From the NCBI RefSeq assembly GCF_032854445.1, contig NC_088295.1, forward strand, positions 74,302,028 through 74,366,027: a stretch of DNA of 64,000 nt, read 5' to 3'. The stretch is from Liolophura sinensis. Lineage: Eukaryota > Mollusca > Polyplacophora > Chitonida > Chitonidae. The notes beneath the pieces were generated by a model that was given only the letters and a program-made list of their open reading frames with translations, was not told where the DNA came from and ran no database searches. Positions 12,061-25,600 of the stretch are shown here, in pieces; position 1 is the stretch's first letter, and each line of letters starts with the position of its first letter. Made by a program: the position numbers and the translations under genes.

Positions 12061-14156
12061 AACACTGATATTTCGAGTATCAGTCAAATTATCCGTGGAG
12101 TCAATCAGCCAGAAGTCTGTTGTGATTCCCTTTTTTGCATGAATTTGTGGACATTTTTATCACGTGCCATCAGCATAAATTAGCGTTACCAGGGCTGATT
12201 CATGGCAAATAAACAACCATGCCTGAAGTTTTTTTTTTATACAAGAACACTACACGTCCATGGAACCTCACGTTTCCGCGTGAATTTGCGTGAATCTGCA
12301 GAATACAATTTTAATCATATCTGAATACTAAAAGCCTAATGCCTCAATCTCACATTTTTGTTACCAATGACTATACGTTTATTTTGGTTTAGTTTAGTTT
12401 CGTTTATTTACTCATTCTCATACAGACAGCAAGGTATATAATTTGTAACAGTTACGAAACAGTTCTATTTTCGAAACTGTCTGCATTTAGTTCAGTCTTA
12501 AGTGCAAAACATATTTTTCCTTTTTACATGCCCCAGAAAGTGAACAGACGTTGATATCAAATTTTGTACCGGTATACAGCTATTGTCTTTTGGACAAGAC
12601 AGCATTACCTCTACACATTGCTGTAATGTTCATGTATAGGGAAATTAGAATTGTTCTTAATTTTAATAATATCTAAATATTTTTTGGATTATGCTTGAGT
12701 AATGTTATCGTACACATCATAGAACGATACAGGACATATATGTGTATTTTTATTTTATGTTTTTAATTGTTGGAAAATATCAGTTTTTCCACAAAAATAT
12801 CCAATCTTATAATTGTGACTCGAGCTTGCCGTGGTAGAAATATTGCTGAGTGAATTCTAGACTCGAATCACACACAGATCTCAACATGTGTTAATGTTTA
12901 ATCCAAATCACCAGAATCGTTTGTCTTAAAAAACACTATGCTATTAATAATAAATGTGATATTTTATAAATCTCTGTAAGTTGTAATAGCGTAATTCGCT
13001 CAGAAGACTTTTGGGAGTTATGGATGGCGAGCCGAGTAATTCAATGTGGCTTTCCAAACGTATGACAATGAACTACTGGGATAGTTCTGTTGATAATGTT
13101 AAATAGAGCAACGCGATGCCGTTACCTTTTTCCAGGTTTGCATAGGTTTGTACGCATGTAACTGTACAAAAGACTACCTTTAGAATATGTAAATAAAAAA
13201 ACTACAAATACCGTATACAAGATGTTTATAATCTTCGTATTTGTCTTTTATACATTTCAACTCACGCATATATACTGAAACAAATTTCACAAAACGTTAC
13301 AGATACTTCATTTGGCTATCCGCGATTTTCTGTAGTACACTATATACGTAAGTATTACGTGTATGGCGTTGTATTCATCAGGGTGCAAAAAATCGTTGGT
13401 TTAGTAAAACATTAGGAAAAGCCTGAACAGAGCGGTAAGTCATTTTAATCAGTTATGATTTTTAGTTCTCGCGATGTACTTTCCAGTGTATCAAAGTTAA
13501 ACCCAGCACGGAATGAAACTCTCAAGTGATAGTCAATGATTTCTTCTATTTTGTTTGACAATATTCCAGAAACATCGCATTGTCCTAGCTGCCAATATTT
13601 TCGGTACATGAAAAATATCACACTGCAGTTTTATTGATAGGAATTAAAAATTATTTTCTCAATTTATTTGATGTCTAAAACATAAAATTATAAACATTTT
13701 TCATTATATATATTTCATCATGGGTTAATCGTTTTGAGTGGACAGTTGGATGAAAACCGAATTGATTCTATACAAAATCTAGTTCTGTAGGGTAACGGAG
13801 TCAAGGTAGTTTACTGATACTGACATCTACTTCTCGGCATGTTCACGTTAGGGGAACACTTCACGAGAATAAACTCTCTTAATAAAGTATTATGTATGGC
13901 CCCACAAGGACACAATCAAGATATAACGAGGCATAATTCAACCGCTATATTTAAAAATCATTCCTGTAGTAACATAAATAGCTATACATGACAAAATTGT
14001 CTTGATTGAAATTCAAGGATTGACCTGAGGATATTTGGAGAGCAGTACATGTCAGTTAATCTACCAACTTAGGGTATTGTATTAATCACTAAACAAGAAA
14101 AAATCTCTGACAATCCGACCACACACTAGGGTTGAACATCAACATTCTAAAACGGC

Positions 14157-14166
14157 CAATCCATCA
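14157..14166 (-). promoter_or_regulatory. Labial-type HOX-PBX site TGATGGATTG
   Basis: The + strand reads CAATCCATCA; the reverse complement TGATGGATTG matches the Labial/Exd site I know from the fly labial autoregulatory enhancer. A TGACAA MEIS-like hexamer lies about 43 bp upstream (14108-14113). Confidence 0.4.
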
Positions 14167-16381
14167 ATTTTTTGACTGGTACATTCAAATAAATCTCGGT
14201 TTTTTCACCAAGTGTCTACAGTAATGAACAATTAGTGGTCAGGGATTGTTTTCGTCGGATAAGCCGCTGGCTTAGGCGAACGAGGTTTAACTAAACATAT
14301 TTTTTCTAAATATTTTCTTTTTCTGCCAGGTTATAAAATATATTTCCTGTTTATGCTCTATCTTTGACACAAAACAACGTGGGCGAGACGCTTGGGTCAC
14401 TTTTTTTATAAAGTGTCTCCCTAAAGCATTTGAAAAAATTGCAAACCGGGTATAATTTATGAAAGACATGATGATGCGGTCAACAATCATCGCCCCTGGA
14501 AAACTTTATATAGCCTAAAAAATTTGAAATGTTCAGTTAGTTCTTAATTATTATGTGTCCCTATCGTTTGGCCAACGTCAATTTTGATTAGATTGATATA
14601 TTAACCGTATCCTTTGACGTGAACACCAGTGAATATACACATACAGAGAGAGAGAGTGAAAATTTGGCGTCTGCGAAAAGTCGGATTAGGGAAAGTCTAC
14701 CAATGGCGCAAGTGCTTATTAAATTAAAGACATCCCGCCCCATGCCGGTTGTATTTTATTGGCTATCCTTATGAAGCTGCATAAATTAGAATCAAACTTC
14801 TAACCACTAGCGAGTAAACGTGACTTTCTGTACTTTACTGTAAATTCTATTAAGCGGTCGAACGACTGCGCGAAGAAGTTCGTCTTGATTTGATAAATAG
14901 CTTTGACCTATGACATAGAGTATTGCTTCACAACCCTTTGCCATTTATAGTCATTTTCGCACAGCCCAAAGTGTGTTTCACTGTAAATATTTACTGATAA
15001 CGTGGATTAAATTTTTGGCTTGATCAGTCAATGAATGAAGACATCTTGGTTGATTACAAACAGGTTGGAGAGAGAAAAGTCATTAAAAAACGGAACGAAT
15101 GGAAAATTGGTTTGGTTAAATGATTTGACTTTTGATCCAGGGATCTGGAGTTTAAGGCGGACGTGTTTGGATGTACTAGACTTCGCGTACAACCGACACA
15201 CTCTCTTGTCACATTTACTGGGCTACGTCCACTAATCAATCAATGTCCTGGAGCTCTACACAAATGATTTGCGGGCACCTTAAGCAGTAGGAATTTCAAA
15301 TAACGTGGTTTAATACCAAAACCAATTGGGTCTAATCTAGCAGCCATTATTTACAATTATTTTCGTCCTGGCTAAGAGTTGTCCCTGCATTACGTCAAGC
15401 TAGCTCTGGGCCAAATAACTGTAGAGGAACATGATTGGATACAGCACCCGACAATTGGCAGCATGAGGAAGATCTGTCCTGTAACAAGGAAATTTGATAT
15501 CTTTCCCTTAAATAAAACTCCCAGTGTATTTCATGGCTTAACTGGGAAGGCATCAGGTGCGTGCTTGGATGTCAAACGTGTTGAATTTCTGCAGTTAAAA
15601 AATTGCTATCGCGACCATCGGGTATATTCCATGGGTATCACCATACAACGGATCCGTCGTCCAGTCGTGGTCATATTAGGCACATTTACCGGAAGCTGAC
15701 AGAAATCTTGGGTTCAAACTAACCTGTAACGGAACACCCATGGTTTTCATTACTATCTGTAAAACTCAAGCTATGAATCATTGGCGAGTTGAAGGATTTT
15801 AGCACGTGGAAATTAGCCCGAAACTTAAAATACTCAGTTAAATAAAACCAGCAGATGCTTTTTAATTGATAAGAATGTGGCTTTCAGCATAGACTTTTTG
15901 TGAAGGTTTTATTTTCATATTCCTAAAACTCTAAACCGGATTTAGAAATGAATTATGCAAGGCTATCCCCTGGTAAGTTTGTCCCGGGGTCTCACAGACT
16001 CTGACCTCCTCCCCGCTGAGTGGACGCAGAGAGGGGTAAAGTCCCACTAGAGAGTGGATGCATATTTTATATAGAATGAACCATTATGGATTTACCAGAC
16101 GTGGAATATTATACTGCCCTTGTGAATAGCAAAACCCTTTCACAATAATGCGCTGTTGAATTGTTCGAACAAAACAGAAACATGAGCCGACAAAACCTTG
16201 CCCATGTACTATATGGGGGATTAGCATGTGTAGCCCAGTTCCATGCACATTTCATATTGTTAAAACCCTATGTTTGATATTTCAGGGGAACGGTAGAATT
16301 CCCTCTGATTAACAGTTTTTGAAGAGTGGTAAGAAGTTTTAAGCATTTTGTAGAAACATCATAACGACAATGAGAGACTTT

Positions 16382-16475
16382 TGAGTGAGCACATGAATGA
16401 ATCATTATGGCGTAAGACCAGGTTGGCAATATTTCAACAATACCGTGGCAAGAACATGTTAAATCCAGGTAGCAA
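16382..16475 (+). mobile_element. Degenerate SINE fragment (AATGAATCATTATGGC type)
   Basis: This fragment resembles the one at 46352-46460: both have an AATGAAT-rich lead, ATTATGGC, then GGCAATATTTCA and a purine-rich AGCA/ACCAGG section. I associate this pattern with a SINE family common in molluscan genomes. No flanking duplication was found, so it is an old copy. Confidence 0.45.
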
Positions 16476-16984
16476 CATCTCTTTCGATATGAAAATGGCT
16501 AAACAGAGACAGAGTTTTTTAAAACCCTCAAAAGAACAAATGTCAGTTAAAATACGAAACAATATTTTATAATATAGCGCTATTGATTTTAAATAAGAAA
16601 TTGCAAAGTCGCCATTGACGTTAACAAGTGAAATGGAAAGTCAAGATTTTATCACCGCGGTCGAAGCCGACACTTTTAACTGACTGACCTTTAATTTTGT
16701 GGATACAATCTTAATATGCACTGTATAAGTTTTGGCCATTAAAGTGCCTATCACTTTAGCCTTGTGATAAATCTTTGTTTGTTCTTGGCGAAATTTGATG
16801 ATCCTCAGTCGGAATATCCAGGGTAAGTCGCTGCAGTGTAAAAGTTCCGTTGCCGTTGATGAAATCCTATTATCATTGAAGAAGGATGCCGTTTACATAT
16901 TTGGCTAGAGTTACAGTCACATTGATTAGTTTTGCCAGACAGTTTCAACAAATATCTTCCCGAAGAAACCCAGAGAAATCTGCG

Positions 16985-17290
16985 GAGAAACAATGGCCGA
17001 AGCTGTGGCTATCTCACGTGGCTTGACAGCCACCTAGGGCTGGGGTGTCTGCAAGATTAGAATACGCGGAGAAAAAGGCACCAATTAAATAAGGGGACGG
17101 AGATTTAGAGACTGTGAGTTCATATCACATGCAGGTGAAGTAATTCGCAAACAGAGATAAGGGCCTAGAAGCCTGTGCGGCCATCCATCACTGGCCTGTC
17201 AGCCCGCTCATCTGTAGGCAGCCCGCCATGCAGATGTCCTCTAATCAATGAAATGGAAAGCAATATTTCGGGGATTTGTCCGTTTTTTTG
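16985..17290. promoter_or_regulatory. Candidate HOX-PBX-MEIS autoregulatory enhancer
   Basis: This GC-richer patch contains the strongest regulatory signature in the window. CCATCCATCA at 17181-17190 is, on the minus strand, TGATGGATGG, the canonical HOX1-PBX composite site of the vertebrate Hoxb1 autoregulatory element. Five bases further on is the MEIS/PREP (Homothorax) hexamer CTGTCA (17196-17201). A second MEIS site TGACAG lies at 17024-17029, directly after an E-box CACGTG (17015-17020). The arrangement is what a HOX/PBC/MEIS ternary complex uses. Autoregulation by the Hox1 protein itself is inferred. Confidence 0.5.
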
Positions 17291-18417
17291 CAGAAATACT
17301 GAATTTCATTGTGCGTAAAAATCATTATCCTTGGTAGGAACTATCGTTGCTAAAGTCCAAAAAATCTTAATTAGGTTCAAACATTGGCGTACAGTTATAT
17401 AGATGAGGTGCCGAGGAACATCTTAGCCTTATTGGTAGGATGTCGGGCCTTGATCACGAGCATCCTCAGCCATTGGAGGTGGCTATAAAAGCAGAGTTTG
17501 TTTGCGTTGAATTTTTAATAACGTTCTGCTGTCTGGATGTTAAGATTTTCTTGCTTTGGTACTTTAACTCAACGTCATGCTCTTTAGAAAATATGATTGA
17601 TCACTAGCTTATTATAATTAGCCTTTAGCGAGTGGTGTATTAAGACAGTCGAGCTTGCGGGGGAGATACCAGATTATTGGTTCATAAATCCGCCGCACTA
17701 ACCATGACTCAAGGCAACAAGGTGTTATCCTTACCACTGGAAACAACCTTTTCTTTCTTGACTGCATTCATTCGCCATTTAACATATCTTTCATGTACTA
17801 CTATATCATTAAACTATTGTTTTTTTCAGACACTAGATGCCCTTTAGAAAATGTCACCAAGCCACCTTGCATGAAGTATATATAGCATGCAATTGATTGC
17901 TGAGTCTTTAAAAAGTAACTGTTTTATTTCAGTATTACAATATTCAAAGTTGTCAATGTATGAAAACCATATTTTTCCATTTAGCACAAGTCATTGATGT
18001 GATAATAGGAGGTACCGTGTAAGAAAACATTGCTCATCGTACATATGTATTCATAATTTTATATTTGTATTTCTGTCTTATATTCATATTTTTTAATCAC
18101 TCTCTGATATCATGTTTGCCAGCGAATTTTGAAAGAAGACGTTTTAACTAACAAACTTAGCAAGGTATCCCTGCAATATTACAGATGTGAGGTAAAGCGG
18201 GTATCAGTCATTCATTTATACTAACAATACGCAGAAAAGATTTGAAACTGTCATCAATGAGTCTCTTAAAAGTGGAATGATGTATCGAGTTGTCCAGGCC
18301 CCACATGCTGTATATGCTGTGGTAATGTGGCGATACCTGCGGGAATTGCAGTGACCCTCTTCCCGCCCAAATGATACCATCATACGCTGGACATAAAATA
18401 TCGGTGGCAGGAATCAA

Positions 18418-18436
18418 TTATCCATCATATTTGTCA
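18418..18436 (-). promoter_or_regulatory. Second HOX-PBX plus MEIS-like site pair
   Basis: TTATCCATCA (18418-18427) is TGATGGATAA on the minus strand, and TTGTCA (18431-18436) follows after three bases. A TTGTCA hexamer beside a HOX-PBX site also occurs in the Hoxb1 element. The TGATGGAT core is exact but the last two bases differ from the best consensus. Confidence 0.35.
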
Positions 18437-19110
18437 CAGAGAATTAATCACTGATGTCAATCATGTGGGCATATATACAGTACACGTGCTCAGTCGTGTT
18501 GAACAATAAAACGGATTGATAAAAATTACACGTCTTGTACATGCCTGTTTATTTAACGTGGGTAAATGTCACTGTTAATGAGGGCCATGATAGATTTATC
18601 GAGGGAAAAAGTGCTCACCACAATACAATACCAGCTATTATAGTACCTTAATCCTCTTCATCGCCAGCATTGTTCTATGCGGACAGAATGTTAAAAACTC
18701 ACAACCTGAGAATAAAGTCTAAGAATAGTAAAAAAGTGATACATTAGTTGATTGTCGAGATATCTTCAGGGATGGAAAAAAAAGAGACCAAGCAGAGATA
18801 TGCAAATCAGGTGTCAGAGTCTAATGTAAATGAAATGTAGCTTGTAACAAGTAGTGGGTGTTTGGTGAGATATGATCGTCTCTAGGAGCGGCAAGACACG
18901 AAGTCAAAGCCATGGTGCACTGGTATATACCGGGAAGAGATATATCTGATAGCATGAACAAATTCTCACGAGAAGGCAAATATAATGGCGCTGGTATTTT
19001 GTCTGTTTCTTATTGTTGTTAATCCTCACATTTTCACTTTCCCTCGTTTGTTCATATATAATATTTTAATATACTTCATAGTTTGAGAGAACGCGAAGAC
19101 ATATATATGT

Positions 19111-19225
19111 ATTTATTTGACTGGTGTATTACGCCGTGCTCAAGAACATTTCACTTATACGACAGCGGTCAGCGGTCAGCATTATGGTGTGTGTGTTGGG
19201 GGGGGAGGGGGGGAGTGGAAACTAG
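19111..19225 (-). mobile_element. Truncated SINE tail fragment
   Basis: Antisense copy of the tail of the 383-663 family: TTATTTGACTGGTGTATTACG, then the reverse complement of the GTATAAGTGAAATATTC section. It has a small internal duplication (GCGGTCAGCGGTCAGC). The region that should read GGTGGGCGGAAACC has expanded into GT and G runs (about 19187-19216). Confidence 0.8.
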
Positions 19226-20039
19226 GCAGATGTGTGTACGTATATAGTGCACAATAAATAATGTTTACTCGAGTAAATCAACAATCACATAAATAAATTA
19301 AGTTAATATTTTCAATGCGTCTTACAGTAGGATTTTATTTTCATTTGCATATAAGTCAGTCTTTGTGCACGGTTTATGTGTTCAGCTTTCACAGCAGACG
19401 CGTTGTCATTAATCCAATATATCACGGGTTAAAAGATCATTTTATATACTTGTTCTATGTAAGAGAACGGTGGGCACAGTGCAGTACCTGGCAAACTGAT
19501 TTCGTGTTGACATTTGTGCCCAGGGATTAAGAACCCCTCTTACGAGAGCACAGTGCTCCTGACAGAACCGCCTGCAGTGAACTAGTTAATTATAGCGAGC
19601 CAGGAACACAGTCATATCACAGAGCCCATGATACCCCTGCCCTCCGGCTCGTATCTACATCCATGTTACAAACCTAACTGAAAAAGATTAGATTGTCATA
19701 ATACTGATAGTAGCACTGCCACACTGAGGTTTCCCAAAAAACGATGCATAAAGAGAGGCTCCCTTGTATTTACATATATAAAAAAGGACATTAAAAAGAT
19801 TCTGACAGATTGATGCCCCGATAAAGTCTCTCTTAAGCACAGTTATAAGTTTCACATTTTCACCTTTACAAAGAGGAATTCGCCAGGGTGTTTTTTTAAC
19901 CGCTTTTCTTTATCGACAGTTATATTAATGTATGAAGACAAGACGCGCCTACATATACATCAGGAAAACGACAAGCCGAGAAAACATTTACATCTATTTT
20001 GTGTGAATATCTCGGTGTAAATAGGGCCCAGTTTTGGCA

Positions 20040-20560
20040 CTAGTAAATGAACACTCTAGCTTATATGCGGTTTCAGTGGTTGCAAAAATGGATGAACATT
20101 CTATCTTATATGCGGTCCCGGTGGTTGCAGTGATAGATGAACATTCTAGTTTATATGCGGTTCTAGTGTTGCAATGATAGATGGACATTCTATGTTATAT
20201 GCGGGTCTTAGTGGCTGCAATGATAGGTGAACACTCTAACTTATATGCGGTCCCGGTGGTTACGATGATAGATGAACATTCTAGGTTATATGCGGGTCCT
20301 GATGGCTGCAATGATAGGTGAACACTCTAACTTATATGCTGTCCTGGTGGTTGCAATGATAGATGAACATTCTAGGTTATATGCGGGTCCTAGTGGCTGC
20401 AATGATAGATGAACACCCTAACTTATATGCGGTCCCAGTGGTTGCAAAAAATGGATGAACATTCTATTTTATATGCGATCCCGGTGGTTGCAATAATAGA
20501 TGAACATTCTAGTTTATATGCGGTCCCAGTGGTTGCAATGATAGATTAACATTCTAACGC
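20040..20560. repeat. 45-bp minisatellite, about 11 copies
   Basis: The unit begins GATGAACATTCTAG, continues TTATATGCGGTCCC and ends GGTTGCAATGATA, about 45 bp. In the middle (about 20190-20430) two unit types alternate, one with ATGCGGGTCC and GGCTGC, the other with ATGCGGTCCC and GGTTGC, making a higher-order period of about 91 bp. Because 45 is divisible by three, a minus-strand frame stays open with a 15-residue repeat; I do not regard it as a gene. Confidence 0.93.
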
Positions 20561-20954
20561 AAGCGTTAGATAAATTCTGAAGCAAAGGCATACAGTATTA
20601 TGTACGATATAAAGGCCAGTAAATATCTTCACCTTTTTTTCTGAAAATATGATGTGGAGCTCACGCAATATGTTTCTAGGCCATGTCGATGGAGTATGTA
20701 TTAGGTGTAAGTCTGTGTGACATTTTGGCAGTGAGCACGAAAGTGACTTTTCACACGAGAAGAGGTGATATGCTTAGATAAGTTAGAAACCGATATATTT
20801 CCTCCAATGGCTGCAACAGTTCGTGCCACAATAAAGCTGGGTTTTTTTTTTCGCATTTCACATTTACTCGAATAATGATGTATCGTGGCACTGTGGTTGA
20901 GTTAGAAAAGTGTTACAATGGTCTGGCATGCTTCGAACAGTTCTTTGTCTCTGA

Positions 20955-21022
20955 CGCTTCGTCGTCATATGACTGAAACATTGTTGAGTACGACGTTAAA
21001 CCCCAAGCACGCACTCACTCTC
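20955..21022 (+). mobile_element. SINE tail of the GTACGACGTTAAACCCC family
   Basis: It reads CTTCGTCGTCATATGACTGA, then TTGTTGAGTACGACGTTAAA, then CCCCAAGCACGCACTCACTC. Related copies are at 57800-57970 and 61345-61453. I associate this tail with molluscan SINEs. A degenerate head may lie upstream from about 20875. Confidence 0.75.
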
Positions 21023-21124
21023 TGACGCTCTTTTCGGTTCTCGCAGACGGCGTTCGCCCTGGAACCAAACATTAGCATTATTCCTGTATTTTCATATTGC
21101 CTTGTAAACTCTTGCATCCTGAAT

Positions 21125-21595
21125 TAGTCCAGCTACACTGGGCTTCTTGGCGACCCTTTTTGTCCTTTTTTTTTTTTTTTTTTTTTTTGGCTGTGGGACG
21201 TTATTAGTGTCAAGACATGGACCATCCATCATTGAGTCCCGGTCAGACGTCCATCTGTCGGCGGAAGACACCAGCCCTGTTCCAATCGTTATCACGGGAC
21301 ATCTCCTCTCACGGCAGAGCTGCAAAAATAGGATCATTTCAAATCTGTTGGAGTCATTTGTTAATTTACAAGAGCAAAACAAGGTTTGGAAATAAGCGGA
21401 GTAGAGAAAAGTTGCGTCAAGTGTGGAACCTGCACACTCATAGGCTGCAAAACGTCCACCGCTGCAGAACGATCCCGCTGAGCTGTTGCGGCTTCAAGCG
21501 AAGGCAGGAACTGTCGCGAAACAGTGAAGACCAGCGGGATCAGAGAAAATGGATAATTTGTTTGGAGACCTTTAACAAATAACAACATGGTATCT
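21125..21595. other. Noncoding insert-like segment beginning with a T run
   Basis: A T run (21165-21188) is followed by about 400 bp of GC-richer sequence with several overlapping open frames on both strands. None of the translations resembles a known protein. A T run at one edge could be the tail of an antisense retroposed sequence, but I found no clear flanking duplication. A TGATGGATGG site lies on the minus strand at 21222-21231. Confidence 0.3.
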
Positions 21596-22529
21596 GATGG
21601 CTAAACCGTCTTCAAAGTCAGTCCTGTGTCAGGGAACGCTGCATGTGCGAATGTGGTAGCAAACGTTCATCTACAAACATGTGTAATTATACCACAGAGC
21701 ATTTTCATGTCAACCGGAACAGTTATTTATCCGGTCAAGATCCGAGTGGAAAATAAACCCGTACAGATAAGATCTGTGATCGTGGTTTAGTTCCTTGGCC
21801 GTGTCATTCTCCCCATGCCCACCTATCATGCAGTCAGACACCTCGCTGTGACACTGGGCTTTTCGCATGATTTCCAAGCAAATCGGAACTTAAAGAAAAC
21901 TCCTCAAGCCATTAGCACGCGCACTTGACATGGAGTGTTGGCAATTATAAACCCATCAGATATCATACACACACTTCCCATCGGTTGTTTTGTGTAGATG
22001 GTCGCCGTGTGTCAATCTAGTGCTCTAATTAAAGAGGCTTCCTAAGCAAGATTTAATGGCAGACATTGTTTAACAAAAGTGGACATACATGTTGGCGGTC
22101 AGTTCCCGTTTGGCGTCCTGCAGTGGCGTATATCTACACTGGTTTGTATCCAATAACGGAAGTTTCTTTATCCTTCTGAAGCAGGCAATAATTATCGACC
22201 AGTGTTTCCATCCAGATAGTTCCAGGTCGCAGTGGGGCCATCTACACTTAGTGAACATATTGATTTAACAGTTAGATCATTGTTACCGCTTGAAGGATGC
22301 ACCGGTATAGACTCCATGCAGGTGCTTCGTTGTTGCCTCCGTAGAACACAGAATTTTACTTTCAACATTTATAGAGGAGTATGTTACAGATGTCAGGTAT
22401 CAATCAGCATGTCCTTTCCACCTGCTCGACTAATCAGGGAAATCGTCGAAGTTTGAAACATATTGTGTGCACTCAATATTTTTATTTAACTTCTCATGTA
22501 CGTATTTCTGATGAAATATCGTCCTAAAG

Positions 22530-22630
<101 letters not shown>

Positions 22631-25600
22631 CCTTTCCGTGTTTTTTTCCTGGAATAAGCCTTATGTCCAGTGAAGGAAACGAAATATATGGTTGAAAGTA
22701 TCCATGCTCTTTGTTTGATTGCACACATTTTGTAATCATCGCCACAAGAAAGGTGGTTAAGTACTGTTATATAGCTTATCACTTAATATCAATAAAATTC
22801 GATGGCTGTAATATTGGTTTGCATAGAATGCTTTAATACCGTTATTTCAAAGAGTGTCCAAGGCTTATGTATTTTAACACGCACCGGGCAGTCTAGTAGC
22901 GTTGATTTTTTTAGCTTATACAAATTGGCCATCTGGATGTAGTTTTGTTACTCTGTAGATTTGCGCACGCGTCCTACCTGCGGCGTTGTTGGCTCGTTGT
23001 GGACACCATACTCTTGTTCGAGAGCCTTTTCAATGTTTAATTCCAGCCTTTCCCGCATCTCATGCACAATTCAATAGTAGTAGACTTTGTGACGGCCTTG
23101 TTGTTTAACCCCAGGGAGTTAGCAATGACAAGCCGCATGATGTGAACTGCAAGCGCCCCCGGGGCCGGGGAAAGGGGGTAACCCACACAACCCACCCTTT
23201 GTTACGTATAAAATGAACTACGTCACTCAGAGGTTAAATAAAAACATCTCCACTCTAGGAGTATTGCTCTGACAGGTATGGCCAATAAAAACAACATTTG
23301 TTTCAATTGAAGCACAAATTCAATTTGTCTGGCAATAAAATGAATTGTTATTGGCTACGAATTATCCCCCTCAACCCGCAGGCCTAACAAGTAAAAGGTC
23401 GTTGAACAGAAGCTTCTCTCGGTGAAGCTTTCTCTTTAAGAAGGAAAGCCTCGGATTCAAGTCCTTCCCAGTAGAACTCTTTTAACGTCACTAGAAATTG
23501 GCTCTTTAATTATTTACAAAGTGATCCAGATCTGTTGCAGTTAAATTGTCGAATGTCTCAGGCTATGTGTGTGCTGTTGTGGCGGTTGGAGGTACAGTGA
23601 ATAATCTTTACGGGACAAACCGTTTGTAATGCTAACATAATTATCTACACTTTGTGTTTACACTATAATTATAATATACACGTACACGTCTATTACACAA
23701 CAGTGGTTTATTTTTGTGTGGGTTGAAAGTCACTATTTTCCAGTGTGAAATGCAAACATTGCCTACTATAATTCGAACGTGTGAAGAACACTCGTCATTG
23801 ATTAGAACCGTTATTTATTATCTACACTTGCCTTATTTATATTTTTTCTGTAAAAATCACTTTTGTAAGCAGTGAAATCTTAGTGTTTGTCACTTTGAAA
23901 AAAGTAGAGGCTGTGGTAATTCATTAGATACATCACTATATTCTTCCTGCTGACATGCAAACAGGAGCATAATACTTTAGCTTATATTCGGTTTTAAAAT
24001 TCAAATGTTCATATTTCCTTGCCCGTTTAATTTCTTAAGTGTGTTAAGAACGAAACTGACAGTACCGTCTGTTATGTATGGCAGATAAGCGATTACATCG
24101 TCGTCATTAAAGATATGTTTCTGAATCGATTGATCTGAATAACTATTGTTCACCAGCCTTTCCCACGACACCTTGATTCATTGATAGCTGCTGTAGTAAT
24201 CCATGTGGACCTGGAAGATATGACTGGCATTCTGATCAGGTACCGTGTGTGTAGTTTGCATTCTAAATCTCCCCTTCAACCACTTATAACATCCTCGTCG
24301 GCGTTTTCTGCATGGTGGCGTGTAACTTGGATCAACTACCAAAGAATTACGCATTAGATTTTTTTTTGCTATATCGTGGGCATATTTTTTGCCCCCGGGA
24401 ACAGCAGCTCTTGGCATGAAGTCGGCACGACCTTGTTTTATGTATGTGTGTAACTAGGACTTTTAAGATTCATATCCTTTTGTTACTACTTTTCCATGTG
24501 CAACACACTGACTGCGGAATACAACAATTGTCCCATGTACTCGGTAACAATGTCATTGTACACAAGGCTAAAGTTCAATGAAAGATGACACGCACACAAA
24601 GATAATGTAGGCCTATGCATCGGCATAATATTTATATGACGGTAGTGTGGATTAAAATCTTGATTTGATGACTACATCAACATATTAGAATATATAGACA
24701 CACCTTGCAGCCGTTAAGTTAAACAAATCACTATATAGTGAGAGCTGATTTGTTGAATCAATGGAGCTTATAGTTCATATATATGCAGACTAACCACTGT
24801 AATGGCGAGTCCAAGCCTTATCCGAAACATTGCCTGCAGATGATTTTCCGTCAGCTAAATAATAAATGAGAGCAGAGTCGAATAATAAAAGGGCTGATCT
24901 CCACCTGAAATATTGATAGTTAAGATCTCCGGTGCGATCAAGATAGACACTTTCTGACAGTCTATCTAGAGGATGTGCATTAGTAATTGATATGCCCCGC
25001 GGTTCTAATGCAACCAATTTACCTTGCATTATACGTCATTAGAGCATAATCAGTTTAATTAGCTCTTGATGTACGACTGTAATCATTATTATAAGTGAAA
25101 TCAAAGCTAAGGACCTGGAGAGGTGTCTGTCTGTGTTTACATCAAACCTCCAATAAACCCATAAAGCTGTATATAAATGGAAAAGCAAAATGGTGGTATA
25201 AGCACTATGGGCCGTCTTCACGCACAGGACCATCTCTAATATTAGTCGGATTTGATATACGGTTTAGACGTTAATTCGGGCCTTTGGATATGAAATAAAC
25301 GTCTTCATAAATGTCTTAAAGCAAATATGTCAAAATTTTATTGCCAACCATTTTGACCAGGGTTTAAATTTTTGCTTTGTGGAATCGGTATTCGGAGTAT
25401 TTCTGTTTCTCCTGCGTTTATTATTTCCTGAGAATATCAATATTTTGCATGCAAAGCTTGTTTGTTGCTTTAGTAATCCAAGAGTTTAACTTTGTTGGTG
25501 ACCAGATCTAAATTGTAAAGGAACCACACTAAACAAATGTGTTTTGTTATCATTAATTTAGAAAGTGTAATAGAAGCTCAGATACAATATCTTTGTGAAC

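Noticed and set aside
15379-15699. 106-codon open frame in the intron
   Set aside because: The translation shows no domain or family pattern; length is within what chance gives in 64 kb.
17418-17470. tRNA-like stretch TTGGTAGGATGTCGGGCCTT
   Set aside because: It resembles a decayed SINE head, but no B box or tail could be identified, so I did not list it as an element.
20040-20560. CRISPR-like array of regular repeats
   Set aside because: Units are contiguous and diverged, with no unique spacers, and this is animal DNA.
23445-23470. B-box-like GGATTCAAGTCC
   Set aside because: No matching A box at the right distance and no cloverleaf; a chance match or an old SINE relic.
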